The notes below the pieces were generated by a model that saw only the letters and a program-made list of their open reading frames with translations, was not told the origin of the DNA and searched no databases. This document shows, in pieces, positions 23,166 through 32,342 of a stretch of DNA of 64,000 bases. Position 1 is the first letter of the stretch. Each line of letters opens with the position of its first letter. Source of the stretch: Stagnimonas sp965279705 (GTDB taxonomy: Bacteria > Pseudomonadota > Gammaproteobacteria > Nevskiales > Nevskiaceae); assembly GCA_965279705.1 (NCBI GenBank), contig OZ257257.1:620001-684000 (forward strand), read 5' to 3'. Position numbers and translations under genes: made by a program.

Positions 23166-26100
23166 ATGCGCGCTCTGCAAGCCATCTGGACGGTCATCTG
23201 CGGCATCTTCATCGGCCTGGCGGATTTCTTCGGCACGGTGTTCGGCGGCACATTCGGCGCGCCCACCGCCTGGCAACCACCCGCGTGGTGGCAGACGTTT
23301 GTCTCGCCGGTGGTCGCGCAGTTTCACAAGCTGGCAGATCACGTCCGCGCCAATCCGGCGCGCGCCTCGCTGGCGGCGACCATCGCGCTGGTGTTGATCG
23401 CTAGCAGCGTCATCGGCTGGCGCTGGTGGCAGGCGCGGCCGCAACCCGAAACCGTGGCCTTTACCGTCACCACCCCCGAGCGCACCTGTTACGAGTGCGA
23501 GCAGGAAGGCGACCGCGCCCCCAAGCCACTGACGGTGCGCTTCGAGAAATCCGTGGCACCGATCGAGATGGTGGGCAAGGATCTGCCGGTCGATAAAAAG
23601 CCACTCACCCTGACGCCTGCGCAGCCTGGCATCTGGCATTGGGACGACGACAAGACGCTGCGCTTTCAGCCGTCGCAGGACTGGCCAGTGGGCGGCAAGT
23701 TCGCTGTCGATTTCGCGCGCAAGCATTTGGTCGCAACGCAGATCCTGCTCAAGGAATACGCCTTCGAGTTCGCCACCGTACCGTTCACGGTGACGCTGCA
23801 AGACGTGCAGTTCGACCAGGACCCGGTGAACGCCGCCAACAAGACCGGCGTGGCAACGCTGCGCTTCAGTCATCCGGTGGATACCGCCAGCGTCGAATCG
23901 CGGCTGAGCCTGAAGTATTTCGACAAGCTCACGGATGACAAGGAAGTGGAGCGTGATGCGCCCGCCTACACGCTCAACTTCGACGCCAAAAAATTGCAGG
24001 CCTACCTGCGCACGGCCTCGTTGACCATGCCCAGCAAAGAGGGCCGCATCGTGCTCAGCGGCACGGCGGGCATGAAGTCGGTACTCGGCGGCCCTGCCAC
24101 CAGCAGCGTGCTCGACGCGACCATCAAGGTGCCGGGGCGCTATGCGCTCGCCGTCAACGAACTCAGCGCCCGCATCGCACGCGATGTGGATGAAGAGCCG
24201 GTGCAACTGCTGACGCTGGCGCTGACGCATTCGACCACCGAAGACGAGGTGAAAAAGCACACGCAGGCCTGGCTGCTGCCGCTAAAAAATCCCGATGCCA
24301 GCAAGCAGGCCGCATTCGAGAAGAGCATCGAAAACTTCAGCGGCCAGCCCTATCCCTGGGGCAATGAGCAAGTCGGTGCGGCGCTGCTGAAAACCGCACC
24401 TGCGCTGCCGCTCACTCTCAATGCGCTGGAGACCGAGCACGGCGAGGTGCACAGCTTCAATCACCGCGCCGAGCCGGGTCGCTGGATGGCGGTGCGAGTG
24501 TCTGCCGGGATGAAATCCTTCGGCGGCTACGAGCTGGAAAAATCCAGCGAGTTGGTGGTGCAGGTGCCGGACTATCCCGCCGAGCTGCGCCTGGTCGGCA
24601 AGGGCGCTTTGCTGGCCATGAGCGGTCAGAAAAAACTCAGCGTGTTCACCCGTGATTTGCCCGGCATCAAGGTGGATGTGGGCCGCGTACTGCCGGGGCA
24701 ATTGCAGCATCTGGTATCGCAAAGCAGCGGTACGCTCGATGCGCTGAGCTGGAACGGCTACAGCTTTGACGAGAGCAATATCACCGAGCATCTCGACAAG
24801 GTCATCACCCTGCCCAGCGCGCCGCGTGGCCAGGCGCAATACACCACGCTCGACCTCGCGCCCTTCCTCGCCGAAGGGGCCGAGACCAAGCGCGGCATCT
24901 TCTTTGTAAGGCTGCGCGGCTACGACCCGAAGACGCAGAACTTCATCGACGCGCCCTTCCAGTCAGAAGGCGAAGGCAGCGGCTACGAGGCCAGTACCGC
25001 CGACACGCGCCTGATCGTCGTCACCGATCTCGGCCTGGTCGTCAAACGCAACAAGGATCAAAGCCGCGAGGTGTTCGTGCAGTCGCTTGCCGGCGGCACG
25101 GCGATGGAGGGCGTGACGCTCGACGTGATCGGTAAGAACGGCCAGGTCGTACTGTCGCGCAGCACCGACGCCCAGGGCCACGCGCAGCTGCCGGACCTGA
25201 AGGGCTATCGCAATGAGCGCCAGCCCGTGCTGCTGCTCGCGCGCAAGGGCGGCGATCAATCCTTTCTGCCGCTCGACTGGCGCATGAGTGGGCTCGACCT
25301 CTCGCGCTTCGATGTGGGTGGCGTATCGCAGGCGGTGGAGCCCGGCGCGCTGTCGGCGTTTCTGTTCAGTGATCGCGGCCTGTATCGGCCCGGCGAACTG
25401 GCGCATTTCGGCGTGATCGTGCGCGCGGCCGAGTTCAGCAAGTCGCTGCCGCAATCGCCACTCGACTACGAGATCACCGATCCCAAGGGCACGCGGGTCT
25501 GGCAGGGCAGGCGCGAACTGCCGCCGAGCGGCTTCGACGAGTTGCAGTTCGCCAGCCGCGAAACTTCGCCCACCGGCACCTACACGCTCAGCGTCTATCT
25601 GCCGCAGAAGAACACCCGGCGGCTGTTGGGCACAGTCGATTTCAGCGTGCGCGAGTTCCAGCCGGATCGCCTGAAGCTCGCACTCACTTTCAGCACGGCG
25701 CGTGCGCAGGGCTGGGTGAAGCCCGATGCGTTGTCAGCGAATGTCGATCTGCAAAAGCTGTTCGGCACACCCGCGCAAAACCGTCGCGTCACTGCCGAGA
25801 TGCGCCTGTCGCCTTGGTTCCCGGCCTTTGCAGGCTTCGAGGACTACCAGTTCAGCGACCCGCAGGCCGCGAAGGAAGGCTTCACCGAATCGCTCAGCGA
25901 TGCCACCACCGGCGAAGATGGCAAGGCCGTGCTTGATCTCAATCTGCAACGCTTCGCCAAGGCGACCTATCGCGTCGCGCTCACCACCCAGGGCTTCGAG
26001 CCGGATGGCGGTCGCGGTGTCACTGGCGAAGCCGGGCAAGTGGTCAGCAATCTGCCGTACCTCGTTGGCTGGAAAGCTGATGGAGACTTGGGCTACGTGA

Positions 26101-29100
26101 GTCGCAACGGCGAGCGCAACGTCGCACTCGTGGCCCTGAACCCCGAAGCCAAGCGCACCGCCGTCAGCGGCTTGAAGCTGCAACGCTTCGAGCGCAAGTT
26201 CGTCAGCGTGCTGGTGCGGCGCGATAACGGCACCTATCAATACGAGTCGCGGCAGAAGGATGTGCCGCTGTCGGACGTTGCACTGTCGATTGCCGCCGCG
26301 GGTGGCGCGCTCAAGCTCGATGCGAGTACGCCCGGCAACTTCTTCTATCTCGTAGCCGATGCCGAAGGGCAGGTGTTCGCGCGTGTTCCGTACACCGTTG
26401 CCGGTGCCGGCAACGTCAGTCGCAGCTTGGAGAAAAACGCCGAGCTGCAAATCGCGCTCTCGAAAAAGGATTACGCCCCCGGCGAAGAGATCGAGCTGAG
26501 TCTGGTTGCGCCCTATGCGGGTGCAGGCCTCATCACCATCGAGCGCGAAAAAGTGCTGAGCTGGCAGTGGTTCACGTCGGTGACCACCGCCAGCGTGCAG
26601 AAGGTCAAGGTGCCGGAGGGCCTCGAAGGTTCGGCATACGTGCACGTCGTATTCCTGCGCGACCCTGCCAGCGACGAGGTGCACACCAGCCCGATGAGCT
26701 ATGGCGTCGCACCTTTCTCGGTCGCCATCGATGCGCGCCGCAGCACGCTCACGGTCGAGGCGCAAAACAAACTCAAACCCGGCGAAACCCTGCGCCTGAA
26801 AGTGACGGCAACCAAGCCCGGAAAGGCCGTGTTCTACGCCGTGGACGAGGGTATTTTACAGGTGGCGCGCTACGTGGCACCGAAGCCGCTGGAGTTCTTC
26901 TTTCAGAAGCGCAGCCTCGATGTCGAAACCTTGCAGATTCTCGATCTGCTGTTACCGGAGTTCCGTAGCTTGGGGCTCGGCAAGGCACCGGGTGGCGATG
27001 CCGATGGCGCACTCGGCAAACACCTGAACCCCTTCCGTCGCAAGACCGACCCACCGGTGGCCTGGTGGAGCGGCGTGATAGATGTCGGCCCTGAAGCGAA
27101 GGAGCTGACGTGGCTGGTGCCCGAGAGCTTCAATGGCACGCTGCGGCTGATGGCGGTGAGTGTCGATGCTGACGCGATCGGTACCAGTGAGGGCAAGGCG
27201 CTGGTGCGTGGCGATTTCACGCTGCTGCCCAACGCGCCGCTGGCCGTGGCACCGGGCGATGAGTTCGAGGTGAGCACCGGTGTGTCGAACAATCTGGAGA
27301 CGGGTGCGAAAGACATGTCGGTGCAGGTCACGCTGCTGCCCTCGGCCAATCTCGAAGTGATTGGCGCCGCCGTTCAGACGCTCGCGATCGGACCGCAGCA
27401 CGAAGGTGTCGCGCGCTATCGCGTGCGCGCGAAAGACGCCCCCGGCGGCGGCTCGCTGGCCTTCACTGCCAAGGCGGGTGCTGCTGGGGCGAAGCTCACC
27501 ACCACGCTCTCGGTGCGGCCTGCCACGCCGTATCGCGTGCAGCTCACCGCGGCGAGTGTTGCGGCCGAGTCCACGGCTGATCTCGCAGTGACGCGCAGCC
27601 TCTACCCCAACTTCCGTACGCTCGAAGCCTCGGTATCGCCGCTGCCGCTCTCGCTGGCGAACGGCCTCACGGCCTATCTCGACAGCTACGAATACGCCTG
27701 CACCGAGCAGCTGGTGAGCATGGCGGTGCCGGCGCTGGTGCTAAGTGACCGGCCCGAATTCAGCGCGCTGAAGCGCGGCAAGAACGCGAGCTTCGAGGCG
27801 CTGTTCACCGAGCTTGCAACCCGTCAGCGCAGCGATGGCGATTACCGCCTGTGGCCGAACGGCGCCGGTGCGGAGTTCGTGTCGATCTACGCTCAGCACT
27901 TCCTCATCGAAGCCGCCGAGCGCGGCAAGGCGCCACCCGGAGAGTTGATTGCCAACGGCAACAACTACCTGATGCAGCTGGCGCGCCGCGATGGCGATTC
28001 CATCGAGCAGGAGCGGAACGCCGCGTATGCGATCTACCTGCTGACGCGGCAGGGCGAAGTGATGGCCGCCGAGGCCGATGCTCTGCGCACGCGACTGGAG
28101 AAAAACTGGAAGGGCAAGTGGGAGCAAGACGCCACTGCCGCCTGGCTTGCTGCTGCCTATTCGCGCATGCAGCAGAAGCCGCTGGCCGAGAAGCTCATCG
28201 CCCGCGTGAAGCTCGGCGGCGCACACGCGTACGACCGCTATCACAGCCCGATGGCGACCGACGCCGAGCTGCTCTATGTGCTGGCCAAGCACTTCCCCGA
28301 CCGCTTGCAGGCCTTCGGGCCAGTATTTGTCGAGAGTCTAGTGAAGCGGCTGACCTCCGGCGAATACCAGTCATTGTCGGCGGCCACCAGCATCCTCGCG
28401 CTCGATGCCTATGCGAACGTCGCGCAGGGCGAGGCGGTGAAACTCACGCTCGCCGAGGTGCTGAAGAACAACACCGTCAAACTGCTGACCGTGCCAGAAG
28501 GCTTGTTCCCGAAAGTGCCCTTCAGCGAGGCTGCGACCAAGTTACGCGTCGGCAACACCGGCAAGCTGCCGGCCTATGCGCTCGTCACCGAAAGCGGCTT
28601 CGATCGCGCGCCGCCGATCAAGGCAGTGGTCAATGGCTTCGAGATCTTGCGCGAGTACACCGATACCAACGGCAAGCCGGTGACGCAGGTGAAGCTGGGC
28701 GACGAGGTGGAGGTGCACGTGAAGTTCCGCGCCGTCGGCCGCCCCTATATCAACGATGCGGCGCTGGTGGATCTGCTACCCGGCGGCTTCGAGATCGTGC
28801 AGCCGCCGCCAGCAACCGCCGAGCAGGTGATGCAGCAGGCGGTGCCAGAAGAAGAGTCGGCAGGCGAGGGCGAGCAAGCCAATGAAGAAAGTGGCGAAGC
28901 CGCCACCGAGGCCGAGACCGAAGGCGGTGCGCAATGTGGCTGCGACTGGGTGACCTACATCAGCGGCAGTGCACTCACCTACGCCGACTATCGCGAGGAT
29001 CGCGCCGTGCTGTATGTCGATATCGACGACCGCGTGGGCGAGGTGAAATACCGACTCAAGGCGGTCGCCGCCGGCAGCTTCACCATCCCGCCCGCCTATG

Positions 29101-29171
29101 GCGAGGCGATGTACGACCGCAGCGTCTATGCGCGCAGCGCAGCGGGTCGCATCGAGGTGGTGAAGCCTTGA
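23166..29171 (+). CDS. Bacterial alpha-2-macroglobulin (YfhM-like) with intact thioester motif
   Basis: A 2001-residue periplasmic protease trap, normally paired with PbpC so that proteases entering through a damaged wall are caught while the wall is repaired. It shows macroglobulin-like domains (DRGLYRPGELAHFGVIVRAA, SPTGTYTLSVYLPQK), the bait and A2M regions (VSGLKLQRFERKF; SFNGTLRLMAVSVDADAIGT), and the thioester-containing alpha-helical domain with YACTEQLVSMAVP. The Cys is at residue 1512 and the CxEQ pattern is intact. The N-terminus has two hydrophobic segments (about 8-32 and 75-95) and no lipobox, so it is probably membrane-anchored rather than a lipoprotein. An unusual acidic Glu/Gly/Ala stretch lies near residues 1895-1920. 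A strong ribosome-binding site (GAAGGGAAGGG) precedes the ATG. Confidence 0.95.
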   Translation: MRALQAIWTVICGIFIGLADFFGTVFGGTFGAPTAWQPPAWWQTFVSPVVAQFHKLADHVRANPARASLAATIALVLIASSVIGWRWWQARPQPETVAFTVTTPERTCYECEQEGDRAPKPLTVRFEKSVAPIEMVGKDLPVDKKPLTLTPAQPGIWHWDDDKTLRFQPSQDWPVGGKFAVDFARKHLVATQILLKEYAFEFATVPFTVTLQDVQFDQDPVNAANKTGVATLRFSHPVDTASVESRLSLKYFDKLTDDKEVERDAPAYTLNFDAKKLQAYLRTASLTMPSKEGRIVLSGTAGMKSVLGGPATSSVLDATIKVPGRYALAVNELSARIARDVDEEPVQLLTLALTHSTTEDEVKKHTQAWLLPLKNPDASKQAAFEKSIENFSGQPYPWGNEQVGAALLKTAPALPLTLNALETEHGEVHSFNHRAEPGRWMAVRVSAGMKSFGGYELEKSSELVVQVPDYPAELRLVGKGALLAMSGQKKLSVFTRDLPGIKVDVGRVLPGQLQHLVSQSSGTLDALSWNGYSFDESNITEHLDKVITLPSAPRGQAQYTTLDLAPFLAEGAETKRGIFFVRLRGYDPKTQNFIDAPFQSEGEGSGYEASTADTRLIVVTDLGLVVKRNKDQSREVFVQSLAGGTAMEGVTLDVIGKNGQVVLSRSTDAQGHAQLPDLKGYRNERQPVLLLARKGGDQSFLPLDWRMSGLDLSRFDVGGVSQAVEPGALSAFLFSDRGLYRPGELAHFGVIVRAAEFSKSLPQSPLDYEITDPKGTRVWQGRRELPPSGFDELQFASRETSPTGTYTLSVYLPQKNTRRLLGTVDFSVREFQPDRLKLALTFSTARAQGWVKPDALSANVDLQKLFGTPAQNRRVTAEMRLSPWFPAFAGFEDYQFSDPQAAKEGFTESLSDATTGEDGKAVLDLNLQRFAKATYRVALTTQGFEPDGGRGVTGEAGQVVSNLPYLVGWKADGDLGYVSRNGERNVALVALNPEAKRTAVSGLKLQRFERKFVSVLVRRDNGTYQYESRQKDVPLSDVALSIAAAGGALKLDASTPGNFFYLVADAEGQVFARVPYTVAGAGNVSRSLEKNAELQIALSKKDYAPGEEIELSLVAPYAGAGLITIEREKVLSWQWFTSVTTASVQKVKVPEGLEGSAYVHVVFLRDPASDEVHTSPMSYGVAPFSVAIDARRSTLTVEAQNKLKPGETLRLKVTATKPGKAVFYAVDEGILQVARYVAPKPLEFFFQKRSLDVETLQILDLLLPEFRSLGLGKAPGGDADGALGKHLNPFRRKTDPPVAWWSGVIDVGPEAKELTWLVPESFNGTLRLMAVSVDADAIGTSEGKALVRGDFTLLPNAPLAVAPGDEFEVSTGVSNNLETGAKDMSVQVTLLPSANLEVIGAAVQTLAIGPQHEGVARYRVRAKDAPGGGSLAFTAKAGAAGAKLTTTLSVRPATPYRVQLTAASVAAESTADLAVTRSLYPNFRTLEASVSPLPLSLANGLTAYLDSYEYACTEQLVSMAVPALVLSDRPEFSALKRGKNASFEALFTELATRQRSDGDYRLWPNGAGAEFVSIYAQHFLIEAAERGKAPPGELIANGNNYLMQLARRDGDSIEQERNAAYAIYLLTRQGEVMAAEADALRTRLEKNWKGKWEQDATAAWLAAAYSRMQQKPLAEKLIARVKLGGAHAYDRYHSPMATDAELLYVLAKHFPDRLQAFGPVFVESLVKRLTSGEYQSLSAATSILALDAYANVAQGEAVKLTLAEVLKNNTVKLLTVPEGLFPKVPFSEAATKLRVGNTGKLPAYALVTESGFDRAPPIKAVVNGFEILREYTDTNGKPVTQVKLGDEVEVHVKFRAVGRPYINDAALVDLLPGGFEIVQPPPATAEQVMQQAVPEEESAGEGEQANEESGEAATEAETEGGAQCGCDWVTYISGSALTYADYREDRAVLYVDIDDRVGEVKYRLKAVAAGSFTIPPAYGEAMYDRSVYARSAAGRIEVVKP

Positions 29172-29190
29172 TGCCGCTTGGGTGGCGGTG

Positions 29191-31518
29191 ATGTCGGCGC
29201 GGCCGGGGTTTTGGTGGCGCGGCACCACCGCCACGCTGGCGCTGCTGGCCGTCTTGCTGTTGCTGCTGCGGCTCTGGCCACACGAGCCATTGCGCGAGCG
29301 CATCCCACTCAGCACGGTGGTGCTTGATCGCCACGGTGCGGTGCTGCGCATCACGCTGGCGAGCGATGCGCAGCTGCGCCTGTGGATGCCACTCGACGAG
29401 ATGCCGCCGCCCTTGATCGATGCCGTGCTGCTGCACGAAGACCAGCATTTTTTTTGGCACCCCGGCGTCAACGGGTATGCGCTGTTGCGGGCTGCGGCGA
29501 CCACCGCCAGCGGTGGCCCCAAGCTCGGCGCCTCGACGATCACCATGCAGCTTGCTCGGCTGCTGTCGGGCAGCAATACCCGCAGTGTCGGGGGCAAGTT
29601 AGCGCAGATCGGCGACGCGCTGTGGCTGGAAGCGCGCTACAGCAAGCGCGAGATTCTGGAGGCCTATCTCAACGCAGCACCCTATGGCGGCAACTTGCAG
29701 GGCGTGGGTGCGGCGGCGCGCCTCTACTTTGGTAAAGCGCCACGCGAACTCGATCTGGCGCAGACGCTCGCCCTTGCCGTGTTGCCGCAGGCACCGGGCA
29801 GCCGTATTCCAAGGGCGGTGGAGGGTGACAGTCTGCGCGCCGCACGCCTGCGCCTGTTCGCACGCTGGCAGGTGGCACATCCCCAAGCTGCCGCACAGGC
29901 CACGCTGGTCGAAAGGTCGCTGCGTTTTTCCAGGGCAACGCCACCGTTTGAAGCGCCGCACTTCACCACGATGGTGCTGCGCGCATCGACTGCGCATGCG
30001 CTCAGCACGACGCTTGATCTCAAACTGCAAAAACTGCTGGAGCGCCGCCTCAAAAGCCACCTCGCAGTGACTTCGCGCGAGGGCGTCGACAATGCCAGCG
30101 TACTGCTGCTCGATACCCGCGACATGGGCGTGCGCGCCTGGATCGGCTCGGCCAATTTCTTCGACGCGAAGATCGATGGCCAGGTGGATGGCCTGCTGGC
30201 TCGGCGCTCACCCGGCAGCACGCTCAAGCCGCTGCTGTATGCACTGGCGATGGATCAGGGGCTGATCCATCCCCTCACCGTGCTCAAGGACGCCCCGAGC
30301 TACTTCGGCCCCTATGCCCCTGAAAACAACGACGGCAGTTTCCTCGGGCCCATCACCGCCCACGATGCCTTGATCCGCTCGCGCAACGTGCCCGCGGTGC
30401 AACTCGCCTCGCGGTTGCAAAGCCCGACGCTGTATCGCTTTCTAAAAAACGCCGGCGTGGCACTGCCGATGAGCGAGCGGCATTACGGCTTGGCGCTGAC
30501 GCTGGGCGGCGGCGAGGTGTCGCCGGTGGAGCTCGCCCAGCTCTACGCCATGCTCGCCAATCGCGGAGTCTTCAAGCCCTTGCAGGTATTGCCGAACGCT
30601 GGGCAAGCCGAAGCGCCGCGGCTGCTCAGCGAAGAGGCCAGCTTCATGACGCTCGACATCCTGCGAGACAACCCGCGCCCGGACGAAGTGCTGTGGCGGC
30701 CTTCGCGCAACCGCATCACCCCGGCGTGGAAGACCGGCACCAGCTGGGGCTTTCGCGATGCCTGGACGGCTGGTGTGATCGGCCCCTACGTGCTGGTGGT
30801 GTGGATGGGTAACTTCGATGGCCACGCCAATCCCGCACTGGTCGGCATTCATACCGCAGCGCCCTTGTTCTTCGATCTAGCCGATGCCCTGCGCACGGCC
30901 GAGCCCGAGATGGCCGAGCCGATCTATCGCAATCCACCGCGGCTGGCGCGGGTCGAGGTTTGCGCCGCCTCGGGCGATCTGCCCAACATCGACTGCCCAC
31001 AGCGCACCACGACCTGGTTCATCCCCGGCGTGTCGCCCATCAAGCTCAGCGACGTGCATCGCCGGGTGAGGATGGATCTACGCACGGGCCGGGTGGCGTG
31101 TGCCGATACGCCGGCTAGCGCGGTGAGCGAGTCGGTCTACGAGTTCTGGCCGAGTGATCTCATGCGGTTGTTCGCGCAAGCCGGCATCCCCCGCCGCAAG
31201 CCACCCGCAGCAGGTGATTGCCGCAGCGCCAACCCCGTCAGCGCCGTGCGCCCGCCGCAAATCGTCTCACCTGTTGCTGGCGTGAGTTACGTAATGAAGC
31301 CCGCCGAGCTGGGCGTGAAAACCCTGCCGCTGCAAGCCCACGCCGATGCCGCCACCCGCGCGCTCTACTGGTTTGCCGATGGCGCGTATCTGGGCAGCAG
31401 CGCGCCCGGTGTGGCCTTTGCGTACGCGCCCTCACGTGCGGGGCGAGTGCAGCTGACGGTGAGCGACGAGCGCGGCGGCAGTGATGCGCGGGCGTTGGTG
31501 GTGCGCTTGGGGGAATGA
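29191..31518 (+). CDS. pbpC: Penicillin-binding protein 1C (PbpC)
   Basis: A bifunctional peptidoglycan glycosyltransferase/transpeptidase-like enzyme of 775 residues. Order: one N-terminal membrane anchor (TATLALLAVLLLLLRLW); GT51 domain with the catalytic region LLHEDQHFFWHPG and ASTITMQLARLL; then the penicillin-binding domain with nucleophile Ser343 in GSTLKP, the SRN triad, and KTGTSWGFRDAW. A C-terminal BiPBP_C domain (residues about 690-775) follows. It starts 19 bases after the alpha-2-macroglobulin stop, the conserved yfhM-pbpC partnership. GTG codons at 29182 and 29188 are alternative starts; ATG 29191 is preferred because a purine-rich GGTGGCGG precedes it. Confidence 0.95.
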   Translation: MSARPGFWWRGTTATLALLAVLLLLLRLWPHEPLRERIPLSTVVLDRHGAVLRITLASDAQLRLWMPLDEMPPPLIDAVLLHEDQHFFWHPGVNGYALLRAAATTASGGPKLGASTITMQLARLLSGSNTRSVGGKLAQIGDALWLEARYSKREILEAYLNAAPYGGNLQGVGAAARLYFGKAPRELDLAQTLALAVLPQAPGSRIPRAVEGDSLRAARLRLFARWQVAHPQAAAQATLVERSLRFSRATPPFEAPHFTTMVLRASTAHALSTTLDLKLQKLLERRLKSHLAVTSREGVDNASVLLLDTRDMGVRAWIGSANFFDAKIDGQVDGLLARRSPGSTLKPLLYALAMDQGLIHPLTVLKDAPSYFGPYAPENNDGSFLGPITAHDALIRSRNVPAVQLASRLQSPTLYRFLKNAGVALPMSERHYGLALTLGGGEVSPVELAQLYAMLANRGVFKPLQVLPNAGQAEAPRLLSEEASFMTLDILRDNPRPDEVLWRPSRNRITPAWKTGTSWGFRDAWTAGVIGPYVLVVWMGNFDGHANPALVGIHTAAPLFFDLADALRTAEPEMAEPIYRNPPRLARVEVCAASGDLPNIDCPQRTTTWFIPGVSPIKLSDVHRRVRMDLRTGRVACADTPASAVSESVYEFWPSDLMRLFAQAGIPRRKPPAAGDCRSANPVSAVRPPQIVSPVAGVSYVMKPAELGVKTLPLQAHADAATRALYWFADGAYLGSSAPGVAFAYAPSRAGRVQLTVSDERGGSDARALVVRLGE

Positions 31519-31544
31519 ACACTTTTGTAGAGTGGATGTAGCTG

Positions 31545-31628
31545 CGTAGGGTGGGAAAGCGAAGCGTGCCCACGCGGGTTTGTGCCAAGTGCGCGTGGGC
31601 AAACGAGAAGATGCTTGCCCACCCTACG
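31545..31628. repeat. 84-base imperfect palindrome downstream of pbpC
   Basis: Outer arms CGTAGGGTGGG (31545-31555) and CCCACCCTACG (31618-31628) are exact reverse complements. Inside, TGCCCACGCG (31567-31576) and CGCGTGGGCA (31592-31601) are also exact reverse complements about nearly the same axis (31584-31587). The intervening GAAAGCGAAGCGTG and its GAAGATGCTTG counterpart are partly complementary. From general experience, GTAGGGTGGG...CCCACCCTAC elements recur as dispersed palindromes in many proteobacterial genomes. It lies between the ends of two convergent genes and could also act as a two-way transcription stop. Confidence 0.8.
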
Positions 31629-31635
31629 TCACTGG

Positions 31636-32313
31636 TTAGGCGTCGTTTGCAAGCTCACCGAAATGTAAAGCGCTTGGGTACTTGAAGGCAGGATCAATTC
31701 TTAACTCAAGCTCGGGATGAGCAGAGCCTGTGAACTCAAGGCCTCCGCCCCAGCCCTGCGGACCAAGTATTTTTCCGAAGCCGAACCCACGCCCAGCGGA
31801 GTTGAAGAACTTCGCCTGCAGTTGGACACGGTCGGGAAGAACGCGCACTTGTAAGACGATATCTCCCGAAGGATCTCTCACCTCCAATCTGTCATCCGTA
31901 TAGTTTCTGTCCCATGAGTTCTGTGGGTTCACTTTCCACTCGTTGTTGACGATTTCAGCCACGAGTGCCCCGGTCTTGTCGCGGATGGGCAGTGACACTT
32001 TTACGTGGCCATCTTGTTCAATCACCGTGAGATCAGTATCGGCTCCGAAGGTCATGAATGGGCCGCCCTGTGGACCTGCTAATACAAAGATAGCGCCGGA
32101 ATCGCCGAACTCGAGTTGTGGCCATACCTTGGCTTGTCCGGAGATCACCGTTCGAGGAGCGGCCTCAAGCGATCCCGCATATGCAGTTGTGCGGGTCTCT
32201 TCAGCCTCTAACTTTTTGCCGAAATAAAAGGCGCCGTATCCGCCAAATGCGGTCAGGATAATTCCTACTGCAACCACAATCTGACTCACCCCTAGAAAGA
32301 CTTCGCTACTCAC
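31636..32313 (-). CDS. Membrane-anchored protein of unknown function
   Basis: A 225-residue product starting at GTG 32313 behind a good ribosome-binding site (GGGAGGG). An N-terminal helix (GVSQIVVAVGIILTAFGGYG) anchors it and the rest is soluble. The soluble part looks all-beta, with Gly-rich turns (LAGPQGGPFMTFGADTD, KVSLPIRDKTGALVAEI, RGFGFGKILGPQGWGGGLEF). I do not recognise a family. The gene is visibly less GC-rich and uses more mixed third positions than its neighbours. It is flanked on one side by a dispersed-type palindrome, so recent acquisition is plausible. It ends within 8 bases of that palindrome and lies 29 bases upstream of the lipA stop on the same strand. Confidence 0.7.
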   Translation of the reverse strand: MSSEVFLGVSQIVVAVGIILTAFGGYGAFYFGKKLEAEETRTTAYAGSLEAAPRTVISGQAKVWPQLEFGDSGAIFVLAGPQGGPFMTFGADTDLTVIEQDGHVKVSLPIRDKTGALVAEIVNNEWKVNPQNSWDRNYTDDRLEVRDPSGDIVLQVRVLPDRVQLQAKFFNSAGRGFGFGKILGPQGWGGGLEFTGSAHPELELRIDPAFKYPSALHFGELANDA

Positions 32314-32342
32314 AAAATCCCTCCCATTGCGCTTAAAGCCAT

